Positions 1 through 13,754 of a stretch of 64,000 nucleotides of DNA are shown one piece after another. This DNA is from Microbacterium sp. ProA8 (GTDB taxonomy: Bacteria; Actinomycetota; Actinomycetes; Actinomycetales; Microbacteriaceae): NCBI RefSeq assembly GCF_039905635.1, contig NZ_CP157000.1, forward strand, positions 2,046,001-2,110,000, written 5' to 3'. The position numbers and the translations under genes are program-made. The notes beneath the pieces are model-generated. The model was not told the origin of the DNA. It made no database searches and was given only the letters and a program-made list of their open reading frames with translations. The first letter of the stretch is position 1. Each line of letters starts with the position of its first letter.

Positions 1-12
1 AACCATCCCCAG

Positions 13-43
13 GAGCGGATGCCTCGATGAGAGGCATCCGCTC
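13..43 (+). terminator. Hairpin terminator of an upstream gene
   Basis: A perfect 13-bp inverted repeat (arm GAGCGGATGCCTC at 13-25, complement at 31-43) encloses a GATGA loop and is followed by a T-rich stretch. It probably ends a gene that lies to the left of the window and insulates the PadR operon that starts downstream. The same arm is used again in the terminator at 2484-2526. Confidence 0.75.
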
Positions 44-84
44 TTCTGTGTTTTCAGCCCGCGAAAGAAGTTCGGTATTCGGTG

Positions 85-124
85 TTGCTAAGTACCGGTA
101 CCTAGTGTTACTGTCTACCGGTAG
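85..124 (+). promoter_or_regulatory. Promoter and probable PadR operator
   Basis: Two copies of the palindrome TACCGGTA lie at 93-100 and 116-123, with centres 23 bp apart (about two helical turns). A possible -35 TTGCTA (85-90) and -10 TACTGT (109-114), spaced 18 bp, are interleaved with them. A dimeric regulator bound here would cover the promoter. PadR-family repressors usually bind palindromes in front of their own operon, so autoregulation by the gene at 158 is the natural inference. Confidence 0.55.
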
Positions 125-157
125 TCAACATCACTGAGTAGATCAAGGAGGTGCGCG

Positions 158-517
158 ATGGGCAAGCAGGAGACCGAGATGCTCAAGGGCACGCTGGAGG
201 GCATCGTGCTGGCGATCCTCTCCGGCCGATCCGCCTACGGGTACGAGATCACCTCGTGGCTGCGCGACCAGGGCTTCTCCGACATCGCCGAGGGCACCGT
301 GTACGCCCTGCTGGTCAGGGTCGAGCAGCGTGGCCTCGTCGACGTCGAGAAGGTTCCGTCCGAGAAGGGACCGCCGCGAAAGGTGTACTCCCTCAATGCG
401 CAGGGCCGCGACCAGCTCGCGGAGTTCTGGAGGACGTGGACCTTCCTCGCAGAACGCATCGAACAGCTTCACCACCAGAACGCAGACAACAACCCCACCA
501 CCAAGGAAGAGGACTGA
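158..517 (+). CDS. PadR-family transcriptional regulator
   Basis: This 119-residue protein has the PadR winged-helix pattern: an N-terminal helix-turn-helix containing G-x-S-A-Y-G-Y-E-I and the segment E-G-T-V-Y-A-L-L, then a beta wing with R-K-V-Y-S-L, then a short C-terminal helix for dimer formation. PadR proteins are ligand-responsive repressors, often of drug exporters. The start is fixed by a strong AAGGAGGTG ribosome-binding site at 145-153. It is the first gene of a four-gene operon with a DUF1048 protein and both halves of an ABC exporter, so it probably represses that exporter by binding the paired palindromes at 93-123. The inducing compound cannot be read from the sequence. Confidence 0.9.
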   Translation: MGKQETEMLKGTLEGIVLAILSGRSAYGYEITSWLRDQGFSDIAEGTVYALLVRVEQRGLVDVEKVPSEKGPPRKVYSLNAQGRDQLAEFWRTWTFLAERIEQLHHQNADNNPTTKEED

Positions 518-519
518 TC

Positions 520-885
520 ATGGCCGCCAAGTGGTACGAGATCGTCACCGGCTCGCTCGAGCAGAAGAAGCAGTACCGCCAGTACAAGGCCCGCATCGAG
601 GCTCTCCCCGAGCCGTACCGCGCGGCCGCGAAGGCGCTGGACCGCTACTTCATGTACTCCGGCGGGATGACCGACGGCGAGACGATGATGCAGATGCTCA
701 GCGACTCCGCCGACCTCTGGGAGCGCGCCGCCGCCGACGGCACGCCGGTGCGCGACATCGTCGGCGACGAGCCCTCGACGTTCGCCGAGGAGTTCACCGC
801 CGCATACTCCGGCAAGCAGTGGATCGACAAGGAGCGCGCTCGCCTCAACAAGGCGATCGACGAGGCAGAAGGAGAGCAGAGATGA
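520..885 (+). CDS. DUF1048 family protein
   Basis: A 121-residue soluble, helical protein recognised as DUF1048 from its pattern (K-W-Y-E-I near the N-terminus, Y-x-x-Y-K, and the central A-L-x-R-Y-F-M-Y). The family is typically encoded next to PadR regulators and drug-type ABC exporters in Gram-positive bacteria; its biochemical role is not established. It starts 2 nt after the PadR stop codon and its last bases overlap the ABC ATPase start by ATGA, so the genes are probably translated together. It might be a co-regulator or sensor for the exporter, but that is inference from position only. Confidence 0.75.
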   Translation: MAAKWYEIVTGSLEQKKQYRQYKARIEALPEPYRAAAKALDRYFMYSGGMTDGETMMQMLSDSADLWERAAADGTPVRDIVGDEPSTFAEEFTAAYSGKQWIDKERARLNKAIDEAEGEQR

Positions 886-1697
886 CCACCGACACCGCCA
901 TCAAGGTTCAGGGGCTCGAGAAGTCCTACAAGGACCTCCACGTGCTGCGCGGCGTCGACTTCGAGGTGGCGCGAGGAAGCATCTTCGCGCTCCTCGGGTC
1001 GAACGGCGCGGGCAAGACCACGGTCGTGCGCATCCTGTCGACGCTGCTGAAGGCCGATGCCGGATCAGCCGAGGTCACCGGGTTCGACGTCGTCTCCCAG
1101 GCCCAGAAGGTACGCGAGACGATCAGCCTCACCGGGCAGTTCGCCGCCGTGGACGAGATCCTGAGCGGCCGCGAGAACTTGGTGCTCATCGCCCAGCTGC
1201 GGCACCTGCCCGACCCCGGCGGCATCGCCGACGGACTGCTCGCCCGCTTCTCGCTGACGGATGCCGGCTCCCGCAAGGTGTCGACGTACTCCGGCGGCAT
1301 GCGCCGGCGCCTCGACATCGCGATGAGCCTCATCGGCAACCCGCCGGTGATCTTCTTGGACGAGCCCACGACGGGCCTCGACCCGGCGGCGCGCCTGGAG
1401 GTCTGGGGCGCCGTCAAGGAACTGACCCGCAGCGGCACGACCGTGCTGCTGACCACCCAGTACCTCGAAGAGGCCGAGCATCTCGCCGACCGCATCGGGA
1501 TCCTCCACAAGGGGCGGATCATCGTCAACGGCACCCTGAGCGAGCTCAAGCAGCTGCTGCCGCCGGCGAAGGTCGAGTACGTCGAGAAGCAGCCCAGCCT
1601 CGAGGACGTCTTCTTCGCACTCACCGGCGAGGAAGAGTCCGCAGAATCCGGAGACGCCGAGAGCGGCGCTCCCACGACACGGAAGGAAGGACGATGA
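882..1697 (+). CDS. ABC exporter ATP-binding protein (DrrA-like)
   Basis: This 271-residue nucleotide-binding protein shows every ABC motif: Walker A G-S-N-G-A-G-K-T-T near residue 40, signature Y-S-G-G-M-R-R-R-L-D, Walker B V-I-F-L-D-E-P-T-T-G-L-D-P, and a following histidine-free switch region ending T-T-Q-Y-L-E-E-A. The arrangement is that of the DrrA/daunorubicin-resistance subfamily, which powers export of hydrophobic compounds with an ABC-2 permease. The C-terminus after L-E-D-V-F is acidic and short compared with DrrA. It overlaps the DUF1048 gene before it and the permease gene after it by 4 nt each, which points to translational coupling. The substrate is unknown. Confidence 0.92.
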   Translation: MTTDTAIKVQGLEKSYKDLHVLRGVDFEVARGSIFALLGSNGAGKTTVVRILSTLLKADAGSAEVTGFDVVSQAQKVRETISLTGQFAAVDEILSGRENLVLIAQLRHLPDPGGIADGLLARFSLTDAGSRKVSTYSGGMRRRLDIAMSLIGNPPVIFLDEPTTGLDPAARLEVWGAVKELTRSGTTVLLTTQYLEEAEHLADRIGILHKGRIIVNGTLSELKQLLPPAKVEYVEKQPSLEDVFFALTGEEESAESGDAESGAPTTRKEGR

Positions 1698-2464
1698 CCG
1701 CTCACACCATCCGCGATACCGCGGTCCTGACCAGCCGGTCGCTGCGCCACATCCTGCGCAGCCCCGACACCATCATCACCACCGCGGTCACGCCCATCGC
1801 TCTGATGCTGCTGTTCGTCTACGTCTTCGGCGGGGCGATCGACACCGGCACCCTCACCACGGGGTCGTACATCGACTACATGCTGCCCGGCATCCTGCTC
1901 ATCACGATCGCCTCCGGCATCGCCTACACGGCGTACCGGCTGTTCCTCGACATGCAGAGCGGGATCTTCGAGCGCTTCCAGTCCCTGCCGATCGCGCGGT
2001 CCGGAGTGCTCTGGGCACACGTGCTGACGTCGCTCGTATCGATCCTGGTGTCCCTGGCCGTCGTGATCGGCGTGGCCCTGCTCATGGGGTTCCGCACGGG
2101 TGCCGGCTTCGGCGCCTGGCTGGGCGTCATCGGCATGCTCGTCCTCTTCACCGTGGCGCTCACGTGGCTCGCAGTGATCGCGGGACTGTCGGCGAAGACG
2201 GTGGACGGCGCGAGTGCGTTCTCGTACCCGCTCATCTTCCTCCCGTTCATCAGCTCCGCCTTCGTCCCGACCGAGAGCATGCCGGGGCCGGTTCAGTGGT
2301 TCGCCGAGAACCAGCCGGTGACGTCGATCGTCGACTCGATGCGCGCACTCTTCGCGGGTGAGCCTGTCGGAACCGACATCTGGGTGGCCATGGCGTGGCT
2401 GGTCGGCATCCTCGTCGTCGCGTACTTCATCTCGATGTCGATCTATCGCAAGAAGATCAGCTGA
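1694..2464 (+). CDS. ABC-2 type exporter permease (DrrB-like)
   Basis: A 256-residue integral membrane protein with about six hydrophobic segments (the first near residues 32-50, the last at the C-terminus), matching the ABC-2 permease fold of DrrB. The region P-L-I-F-L-P-F-I-S-S-A-F-V-P followed by M-P-G is the usual ABC-2 loop near the fifth helix. It would form the membrane channel driven by the ATPase encoded immediately upstream, with which it shares an ATGA overlap. It is the last gene of the PadR operon and ends 19 nt before a long hairpin terminator. Confidence 0.9.
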   Translation: MTAHTIRDTAVLTSRSLRHILRSPDTIITTAVTPIALMLLFVYVFGGAIDTGTLTTGSYIDYMLPGILLITIASGIAYTAYRLFLDMQSGIFERFQSLPIARSGVLWAHVLTSLVSILVSLAVVIGVALLMGFRTGAGFGAWLGVIGMLVLFTVALTWLAVIAGLSAKTVDGASAFSYPLIFLPFISSAFVPTESMPGPVQWFAENQPVTSIVDSMRALFAGEPVGTDIWVAMAWLVGILVVAYFISMSIYRKKIS

Positions 2465-2483
2465 GCACGGACCCGTCGCACAC

Positions 2484-2526
2484 ACAGCAGAGCGGATGCC
2501 TCGAAACGAGGCATCCGCTCTGCTGT
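2484..2526. terminator. Bidirectional hairpin terminator
   Basis: A perfect 20-bp stem (2484-2503 paired with 2507-2526) with an AAA loop lies between two convergent genes, so it can end transcription from both sides. Its core arm GAGCGGATGCCTC is identical to that of the terminator at 13-43. No strong T-run follows, which is common for high-GC actinobacterial terminators. Confidence 0.75.
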
Positions 2527-2536
2527 CGTCGTCCTG

Positions 2537-2926
2537 CTACGCGCCGAAGTACTGGTTGCCCAGCGCCTTGCTCTTGAGGGCGTCGAACTCACCCTGCGAG
2601 ATGGTTCCGGCGTCGAGCAGCGCCTTGGCCTTCGCGATGTCCTCCGCGGGGCTGACAGACGCGCTCGGGCGATAGTCGTCGGATTCGGCGACCACTCCCC
2701 CGCGCGAAGCCTGGGCGCGAGCGGCCATCCCCTTGCCGCGCGCGATGATGTAGACGATCGCCGTGAGGAACGGCACGAACACCAGGGCGATGATCCACAG
2801 CGCCTTGAGCCAGCCGTTGAGGTCGTCGTCGCGGAACAGGTCCGTGATGATCACGATCACCACGTACAGGTAGGCGATGAAGTAGAAGCTCCACAGCAGG
2901 AACCACCAGAAGTCACCGAAGAACAT
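2537..2926 (-). CDS. SHOCT-domain small membrane protein
   Basis: A 129-residue protein with two membrane segments (about residues 8-28 and 41-62), the first region rich in aromatic residues, then a polar linker and a C-terminal SHOCT motif (about 95-122: A-K-A-K-A-L-L-D-A-G-T-I-S-Q-G-E-F-D-A-L-K). SHOCT is a short oligomerisation-type module often found behind phospholipase-D-like N-terminal membrane hairpins in actinobacteria; no enzymatic function is assigned. I chose the ATG at 2926 over an in-frame start 42 nt further upstream because GAAAGGTGA lies just before it and the membrane segment starts there. It is transcribed alone, with terminators on both sides. Confidence 0.7.
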   Translation of the reverse strand: MFFGDFWWFLLWSFYFIAYLYVVIVIITDLFRDDDLNGWLKALWIIALVFVPFLTAIVYIIARGKGMAARAQASRGGVVAESDDYRPSASVSPAEDIAKAKALLDAGTISQGEFDALKSKALGNQYFGA

Positions 2927-2952
2927 CGGCGTCACCTTTCTCGAAAAAGCCG

Positions 2953-2988
2953 GGACGGCTGCGACCACAGTAGTGGTCGCAGCCGTCC
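2953..2988 (-). terminator. Terminator after pyk
   Basis: A perfect 16-bp stem (2953-2968 with 2973-2988) with a 4-nt loop follows the pyk stop codon. On the minus strand it is followed by CTTTTT, so it is a textbook intrinsic terminator. It separates pyk from the SHOCT gene. Confidence 0.9.
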
Positions 2989-3002
2989 GCTGGAGAGAGG
3001 TG

Positions 3003-4451
3003 TCACTCCCGTGTCTTGTAGATCGGCGCCTTGCCGTGCACCGCGTCGCCCACCTTGTGGATGCGGATGTCGTTCGTGGAGCCGATGATTCCGGGAGGGG
3101 ATCCCGAGATCACGACCACCTTGTCGCCGACCTTCGCGAGGTCGTTCGACAGCAGGTAGTCGTCGACCTGGATGAACATCAGGTCGGTGTGCGCGACATG
3201 CTCGACGAGCGTCGACTGCACGCCCCACGTCAGCGCCATGCGGCGACGGATCGCGGGTTCGGGCGCGAAGCCGATCATGGGGATGCGCGGCCGCAGCCGT
3301 GACATGCGGCGCGCGGTGTCGCCGGACTCGGTGAAGATGCAGACGAACTTCGCGTCGACGAACTCGGCGACCTCCATCGCGGCGAGCGTGATGGCGCCGC
3401 CCTGCGTGCGGGGCTTGGTCGTGAGCGGCAGGATGCGATCCAGCCCGTGCTCCTCGGTCGAGTCGACGATGCGCGCCATCGTCTCGACGACGACGACCGG
3501 GTACTTGCCGACGCTCGTCTCGCCCGAGAGCATGACCGCGTCCGCGCCGTCGAGCACGGCGTTGGCGACGTCGCTGGTCTCGGCGCGGGTCGGGACCGGG
3601 TTCTCGATCATCGACTCGAGCATCTGCGTGGCCACGATCACGGGCTTCGCCATGCGACGGCAGAGCTCCACCGCACGCTTCTGCACGATCGGCACGGCCT
3701 CGAGGGGCAGCTCGACGCCCAGGTCGCCGCGGGCGACCATGATGCCGTCGAACGCGTCGATGATCTCCTCGAGGTTGTCGACGGCCTGCGGCTTCTCGAT
3801 CTTCGCGATGACCGGGATGTGGCGCCCTTCCTCGGCCATGATCACGTGGACGCGCTGGACGTCCTTCGCGTCACGCACGAACGACAGCGCGATGAGGTCC
3901 GCGCCGGCGCGCAGGCCCCAGCGGAGGTCGGCCTCGTCCTTCTCCGACAGCGCGGGCACGTTCACGGCCACGCCGGGGAGGTTGATGCCCTTGTTGTTCG
4001 AGACGGGCCCCGCGACGATCACCTTGGTGGTGACGACGGTGTCGTCGGTCTCGATGACCTCGACGCGCACCTTTCCGTCGTCGATCAGGAGGAAGTCCCC
4101 CGGCTTGACGTCGTGCGGCAGTCCCTTGAACGTCGTGCTGACGATCTCTTTGGTGCCCAGGATGTCGTCGGTGGTGATCTTGAAGATGTCGCCGACAGCG
4201 AGCTCGTGGGGTCCGTCCTCGAACTTGCCGAGGCGGATCTTGGGACCCTGCAGGTCGACGAGGATCGCAACCGCTCGTCCCGCGTCGTCGGCGGCCTTGC
4301 GCACGTTGGCGAAGTTGTTGTCGTGGACCGAGTAGTCCCCGTGGCTCAGATTGAAGCGGGCGACGTCGACGCCGGCATCGATGATCGCGCGGACCATCTC
4401 ATATGTCGACGTGGCGGGCCCCAGGGTGGCGACGATCTTGGCGCGTCTCAT
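3003..4451 (-). CDS. pyk: Pyruvate kinase
   Basis: A 482-residue cytoplasmic enzyme that makes pyruvate and ATP from phosphoenolpyruvate and ADP in the last step of glycolysis. The barrel starts at once with R-R-A-K-I-V-A-T-L-G-P, followed by F-N-L-S-H-G (about residues 34-39), the catalytic A-K-I-E-K-P-Q-A segment, the metal-binding V-A-R-G-D-L-G-V-E-L and T-Q-M-L-E-S-M, then the B domain and a C-terminal allosteric domain of normal length. The reading frame remains open upstream, but the ATG at 4451 matches the usual family N-terminus and has GGAGAT in front. It lies 47 nt after gltD and could be co-transcribed with it; it ends in a strong terminator. Confidence 0.95.
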   Translation of the reverse strand: MRRAKIVATLGPATSTYEMVRAIIDAGVDVARFNLSHGDYSVHDNNFANVRKAADDAGRAVAILVDLQGPKIRLGKFEDGPHELAVGDIFKITTDDILGTKEIVSTTFKGLPHDVKPGDFLLIDDGKVRVEVIETDDTVVTTKVIVAGPVSNNKGINLPGVAVNVPALSEKDEADLRWGLRAGADLIALSFVRDAKDVQRVHVIMAEEGRHIPVIAKIEKPQAVDNLEEIIDAFDGIMVARGDLGVELPLEAVPIVQKRAVELCRRMAKPVIVATQMLESMIENPVPTRAETSDVANAVLDGADAVMLSGETSVGKYPVVVVETMARIVDSTEEHGLDRILPLTTKPRTQGGAITLAAMEVAEFVDAKFVCIFTESGDTARRMSRLRPRIPMIGFAPEPAIRRRMALTWGVQSTLVEHVAHTDLMFIQVDDYLLSNDLAKVGDKVVVISGSPPGIIGSTNDIRIHKVGDAVHGKAPIYKTRE

Positions 4452-4498
4452 CCGTGGTATCTCCGGGTGGGTTGAAGGTGGCGAGTGCCTCGGCAAGC

Positions 4499-5957
4499 CT
4501 ACGCGGGCTGCATGCCGATGGCGACATCGGTCGGGCGGACCGGAGCAGGCAGCTCCGTCTCCCCCATGAGGAAGCGGTCGACGCTGGCTGCGGCGGCACG
4601 TCCCTCGGCGATCGCCCATACGATGAGCGACTGCCCGCGGCCGGCATCGCCGGCCACGAACACGCCCGGGGCGGTCGTCTGGTAGTCGTCCTCGCGGCGC
4701 ACGTTGCCCCGCTCGGTGAAGCGGGCGCCGAGCTGCTCCTCGAGGAGCGCACGCTCGGGACCGGTGAAGCCCATCGCGATGAGCACCAGGTCGGCGGGGA
4801 TCTCGCGCTCGGTGCCGCTCTTGGGCACACGGCGGCCGTCGACGAACTCGGTCTCGGCGACGCGCAGGGCGCGCACCTCGCCCGCGCCGTTCGCCAGGAA
4901 CTCGACGGTCGAGGCGAGATAGGTGCGCTCGCCACCCTCTTCGTGGGCGGATTGCATCTCGAACACGAGGGGGTCCATCGGCCACGGCTGGTGCTCGGGA
5001 CGCTCGCCCGGAGGACGGCGACCGATCGCGAGGTTGGTCACGCTCAGCGCGCCGTGACGGTGGGCGGTGCCGATGCAGTCGGCGCCGGTGTCACCGCCGC
5101 CGATCACGACGACGTGCTTGCCCTCGGCCGTGATCTGGTTCGGCACGGAGTCTCCGGCGACGGCCTTGTTGGACTCGACGAGGTACTCCATCGCGAAGTG
5201 CACGCCTGCGAGGTCGCGCCCCGGGATGGCGAGTTCGCGCGGAACGGTCGAGCCGGTGGCGATGACGACCGCGTCGTAGCGGGCGCGGAGGTCCGCCCAC
5301 GAGATGTCGCGGCCGATCTCGACTCCCGCGCGGAAGCGGGTGCCCTCGTCCTGCATCTGGCGAAGACGCGACTCGAGGTGCTTCTTCTCCATCTTGAAGT
5401 CAGGGATGCCGTAGCGCAGGAGTCCGCCGATGCGGTCATCGCGCTCGAACACGGCGACGGTGTGACCGGCGCGCGTGAGCTGCTGAGCAGCGGCGAGACC
5501 CGCTGGACCGGAACCGACGACGGCCACGGTCTTGCCAGTGAGGCGCCCCGGGGGCTCGGGCTCGATCCAGCCGTTGGCGAAGGCCTCGTCGGCGATCGAC
5601 ACCTCCACCTGCTTGATCGTCACCGCGGGCTGGTTGATGCCCAGCACGCAGGCGCTCTCGCACGGCGCCGGGCACAGCCGCCCCGTGAACTCGGGGAAGT
5701 TGTTCGTCGCGTGCAGACGCTCGCTGGCGGCGCGGCCCTCGCCGCGCCACGTCAGGTCGTTCCACTCCGGGATGAGGTTGCCCAGCGGGCACCCCTGGTG
5801 GCAGAACGGCACGCCGCAGTCCATGCAACGACCCGCCTGGCGGCGGAGCACGGCGCCGTCACCCGGCTCGTAGACCTCTTTCCAGTCCATGATGCGCACC
5901 GGCACGGGCCGCCGCGGGGGCAGCTCGCGCTCGGTGACCTTGAGAAAGCCTTTCGGG

Positions 5958-5965
<8 letters not shown>
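4499..5965 (-). CDS. gltD: Glutamate synthase (NADPH) small subunit
   Basis: The 488-residue beta subunit of glutamate synthase feeds electrons from NADPH through FAD and iron-sulfur centres to the large subunit. The N-terminal cysteine cluster C-M-D-C-G-V-P-F-C ... C-P-L-G-N binds 4Fe-4S centres. The FAD site is G-S-G-P-A-G-L-A-A near residue 150, and the NADPH site is [12 protein letters not shown] second C-x-x-x-C motif (C-P-A-P-C-E-S-A-C) lies near residue 100. It starts with GTG and overlaps the end of gltB by 8 nt, which fits equal production of two subunits that work as a complex. Ammonium assimilation is the expected role. Confidence 0.95.
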
Positions 5966-10565
<4,600 letters not shown>

Positions 10566-10643
10566 ACCTACCGTCCTCACGTTGATAGTCAAGATGGGAC
10601 GACGTCGGCCCTGGGCGCACGCTCCTCGGGGAACTGAGCGGCG

Positions 10644-11615
10644 TTATTTGGTGGCAGGAGTGCTTGTGGCGCTGACCTCTTCGACCTCGGACGTCGGGGG
10701 TTCGCTGACGTCGACGAAGTCGTCGGTGTTCTGCGATTGTACAGCCTGTCCGGCGTTCCACTCGCGGCCGGACACATAGGGCGACGGCTCCAGCCCGGGG
10801 TGACGGCGCTTCTGCACGAAGAAGATCACCAGACCGAGGACGACACCCAGGATCGCGGCCCAGACGTTCGTGCGCAGGCCCAGGAAGATGTCGCTCGGGT
10901 CGATGCGGATGGACTCCCACACGATGCGTCCGGCGCTGTACCACATGAGGTAGGCGGCGAACAGGCGCCCCCACTGCAGGCGGAAGCGGCGGCCGACGAA
11001 GACGATCACGAGCACGCCGAGCGCGTTCCAGAGCACTTCGTAGAGGAACGTCGGGTGGTACAGGGTGCCCTCGGGCAGGCCGATCGGCCAGGCGGGGTTC
11101 GGGTAGTCGATCTCGAGGCCCCACGGCACGTCCGTCGGCAGGCCGTACAGCTCCTGGTTGAACCAGTTGCCGAAGCGGCCGATCGCCTGTGCGAGCAGCA
11201 GCGCGGGCGCGAGGGCATCCGCGAAGGTCCAGAAGCGGATGCCGGTCCACCGGCAGCCGAGCCAGGCACCCACGGCCCCGCCGATGAGGGCGCCGTAGAT
11301 CGCGATGCCGCCCTCCCAGATGTACAGCGCCGACAGGGGGTTCGCGCCCTCGCCGAAGTAGAAGCTCCAGTGCGTGAGCACGTGGTAGATGCGGGCTGCG
11401 ATGATCGCGAGCGGCACGGCGAGCAGGGCGATGTCGATGACGACCCATGGCTCGGCGCCGCGCTTGGTCAGGCGGGCGTTGGTCCAGATCACCGCGATGA
11501 TGATGCCCGTGATGATGCACAGGGCGTAGATGTGGATCCGCAGAGGCCCGATCTCGAAATAGCTGATCGACGGGCTCGGGATGCTGGCGACGACGCTCGC
11601 GGCGGCGGTGATCAT
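10644..11615 (-). CDS. lgt: Prolipoprotein diacylglyceryl transferase
   Basis: A 323-residue, seven-helix membrane enzyme that moves diacylglycerol from phosphatidylglycerol to the lipobox cysteine of secreted prolipoproteins. The family signature is visible as G-R-F-G-N-W-F-N-Q-E-L-Y-G, and the essential histidine region as A-R-I-Y-H-V-L-T-H. The last 50 residues form an acidic, Thr/Ser-rich cytoplasmic tail that is not part of the core. The gene follows trpA by 64 nt, which is its usual place in actinobacteria. The frame is open further upstream, but the ATG at 11615 fits the family; no good ribosome-binding site is seen. Confidence 0.93.
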   Translation of the reverse strand: MITAAASVVASIPSPSISYFEIGPLRIHIYALCIITGIIIAVIWTNARLTKRGAEPWVVIDIALLAVPLAIIAARIYHVLTHWSFYFGEGANPLSALYIWEGGIAIYGALIGGAVGAWLGCRWTGIRFWTFADALAPALLLAQAIGRFGNWFNQELYGLPTDVPWGLEIDYPNPAWPIGLPEGTLYHPTFLYEVLWNALGVLVIVFVGRRFRLQWGRLFAAYLMWYSAGRIVWESIRIDPSDIFLGLRTNVWAAILGVVLGLVIFFVQKRRHPGLEPSPYVSGREWNAGQAVQSQNTDDFVDVSEPPTSEVEEVSATSTPATK

Positions 11616-11679
11616 GGGAGAACCGTGTCCTTGCTGGATCCGTGCGGGAGGGATCGGCGCACGCGCCGACCACAGAAGT

Positions 11680-12474
11680 CTAGTTCGCGCGGCGCGCGGT
11701 GCCGTCGGCGAGGCTCCGCGCGGTCTCGGCGAGGCCGTCGACCCCGCCTTCGCGCAGCGCCCGAACGAGCGCCGTGCCGACGATCGCGCCGTCGGCGTAC
11801 TCGAGCACGCCCGACACCTGATCGGCGTTCGAGATGCCGATGCCGACGCACGCGTGCTCGACCCCGTGATCGCGCAGCCGGGCGACGAGGGTGCGGGCGG
11901 CGGCATCCAACTGGGCCCGCTCGCCCGTGATGCCCATCGTCGAGACGGTGTAGACGAACCCGGTGGAGTTCTTCACGATGAGTTCGAGGCGCTCGTCGGT
12001 CGATGTCGGCGCGGCGAGGAAGACGCGGTCGAGTCCGGTGCGCTCGCTCGCGGCGATCCACTCGGGTGCCGCCTCGGGGGTGATGTCGGGCGTGATGAGG
12101 CCCGCTCCCCCGGCGGCGAGCAGATCGTCGGCGTAGCGGTCCACGCCGTACTGCAGGACGGGATTCCAGTACGTCATCACGAGCACCGGCACGTCGACGC
12201 GGCGCGTGATCTCGCGCACCGCGGTGAACGTGTCCCGCATGCGGAAACCGGCGGCCAGGGCCGCCACGGTCGCTTCCTGGATGACCGTGCCGTCCATCAC
12301 CGGGTCGGAGTAGGGCGGGCCGAGCTCGAGGACGTCGGCGCCGTTCTCGGCCAGTGCGACCGCGGCGTCGATGCTCGTGCGCAGGTCGGGGAAGCCGATC
12401 GGCAGGTAGCCGACGAACGCGCCGCGTCCTGCGGCATGAGCGGCGTCGATCGCCGCGGCGACGCGGGAGCTCAT
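11680..12474 (-). CDS. trpA: Tryptophan synthase alpha chain
   Basis: The 264-residue alpha subunit splits indole-3-glycerol phosphate into indole and glyceraldehyde 3-phosphate and channels indole to the beta subunit. The catalytic glutamate lies in V-L-E-L-G and the catalytic aspartate in Y-S-D-P-V-M-D-G; the phosphate site is near G-I-G-I-S. Length is normal. The start ATG overlaps the trpB stop in ATGA, the usual coupling for the two subunits. Its TAG stop is part of a TAGACT hexamer that could act as a -10 box for lgt, although I see no matching -35. Confidence 0.95.
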   Translation of the reverse strand: MSSRVAAAIDAAHAAGRGAFVGYLPIGFPDLRTSIDAAVALAENGADVLELGPPYSDPVMDGTVIQEATVAALAAGFRMRDTFTAVREITRRVDVPVLVMTYWNPVLQYGVDRYADDLLAAGGAGLITPDITPEAAPEWIAASERTGLDRVFLAAPTSTDERLELIVKNSTGFVYTVSTMGITGERAQLDAAARTLVARLRDHGVEHACVGIGISNADQVSGVLEYADGAIVGTALVRALREGGVDGLAETARSLADGTARRAN

Positions 12475-13754
12475 AGCTTGGTGCCCTCTCCCTTGGCGGC
12501 ATCGTCGGACGGTGGGGTGGCGACCACACCGGCACCCCCGGCTGCCGCGGTCTCGGCCGCAGCGGCGTCGTACAGGTGGAAGTACCGCGCGGCGGTGTCC
12601 ATGTCCTTGTCGCCGCGCCCGGAGAGGCACACCGCGAGGATCGCGTCGGGGCCGAGCTCGCGGCCGAGACGCATCGCGCCGGCGAGGGCGTGCGCCGACT
12701 CGATCGCCGGGATGATGCCCTCGGTCTCGGACAGCAGCCGCAGGGCCTGCATCGCCTCGTCGTCGGTCGCCGGGATGTACTCGGCGCGCCCGATCGAGGC
12801 GAGCCATGCGTGCTCGGGTCCGACACCCGGATAGTCGAGGCCCGCCGAGATCGAGTGCGACTCGACGGTCTGGCCGTCGTCGTCCTGCAGGACGAACGTC
12901 TTCGCGCCGTGCAGCACACCGGGACGACCGCGCTCGATCGATGCCGCGTGCCGCGGGGTGTCGACGCCGTCACCGGCCGCCTCGACGCCGTACAGCTTGA
13001 CGTCGTCGTCGAGGAACGCATCGAACATGCCGATGGCGTTGGAGCCGCCGCCGACGCAGGCGATCACGGCATCCGGAAGCCGGCCGGCCTCTTCGAGCAG
13101 CTGCGCGCGCGCCTCTTCGGAGATGACCTTCTGGAAGTCGCGCACCATGGCGGGGAACGGGTGGGGGCCGGCCGCCGTGCCGAAGATGTAGTTGGTCGTC
13201 TCGACGCTCGCGACCCAGTCGCGGTAGGCGTCGTTGATGGCGTCCTTCAGCGTGCGAGAGCCGGTCTTCACCGGCACGACCTCGGCGCCCAGCAGCCGCA
13301 TGCGCGCGACGTTGAGCGCCTGGCGCTCGGTGTCGACCTCGCCCATGTAGATCGTGCACTCGAAGCCGAAGAGCGCCGCTGCCGTCGCGGTGGCGACGCC
13401 GTGCTGGCCCGCCCCGGTCTCGGCGATCACGCGGGTCTTTCCGAGACGCTGCGTGAGCAGCGCCTGGCCCAGCACGTTGTTGATCTTGTGCGAGCCGGTG
13501 TGGTTGAGGTCCTCGCGCTTGAGGAACACGCGGGCGCCGCCGGCGTGCTCGGCGAACCGGGCGACCTCGGTGATCGGCGACGGCCGGCCGGCGTACGAGT
13601 GCAGCAGGCGGACGAACTCAGCCTGGAACGCGGGGTCCGCCTTGGCCGCCTCGTACTCGGCCGCCAACTCGTCGATGGCGGCGATCAGGGATTCGGGCAT
13701 GTAGCGCCCGCCGAACTCGCCGAACAGCGGCCCGGGGGCCTCGCGAAGACTCAC
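12471..13754 (-). CDS. trpB: Tryptophan synthase beta chain
   Basis: The 427-residue PLP-dependent beta subunit condenses indole with serine to make tryptophan. The PLP lysine is Lys90 in H-T-G-S-H-K-I-N-N, and the phosphate loop is G-G-G-S-N-A-I-G. The N-terminus [12 protein letters not shown] is typical of TrpB1. The last roughly 30 residues are Ala/Pro-rich and extend beyond the conserved core. It begins with GTG and shares a GTGA overlap with trpC, and overlaps trpA at the other end, so the whole trpCBA unit is translationally coupled. Confidence 0.95.
   Translation of the reverse strand: MSLREAPGPLFGEFGGRYMPESLIAAIDELAAEYEAAKADPAFQAEFVRLLHSYAGRPSPITEVARFAEHAGGARVFLKREDLNHTGSHKINNVLGQALLTQRLGKTRVIAETGAGQHGVATATAAALFGFECTIYMGEVDTERQALNVARMRLLGAEVVPVKTGSRTLKDAINDAYRDWVASVETTNYIFGTAAGPHPFPAMVRDFQKVISEEARAQLLEEAGRLPDAVIACVGGGSNAIGMFDAFLDDDVKLYGVEAAGDGVDTPRHAASIERGRPGVLHGAKTFVLQDDDGQTVESHSISAGLDYPGVGPEHAWLASIGRAEYIPATDDEAMQALRLLSETEGIIPAIESAHALAGAMRLGRELGPDAILAVCLSGRGDKDMDTAARYFHLYDAAAAETAAAGGAGVVATPPSDDAAKGEGTKL

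Noticed and set aside
926..2485. A 519-codon minus-strand frame opposite the ABC exporter genes
   Set aside because: Low-complexity Arg/Asp/His composition and no domain; the plus strand carries clear ABC ATPase and permease motifs.
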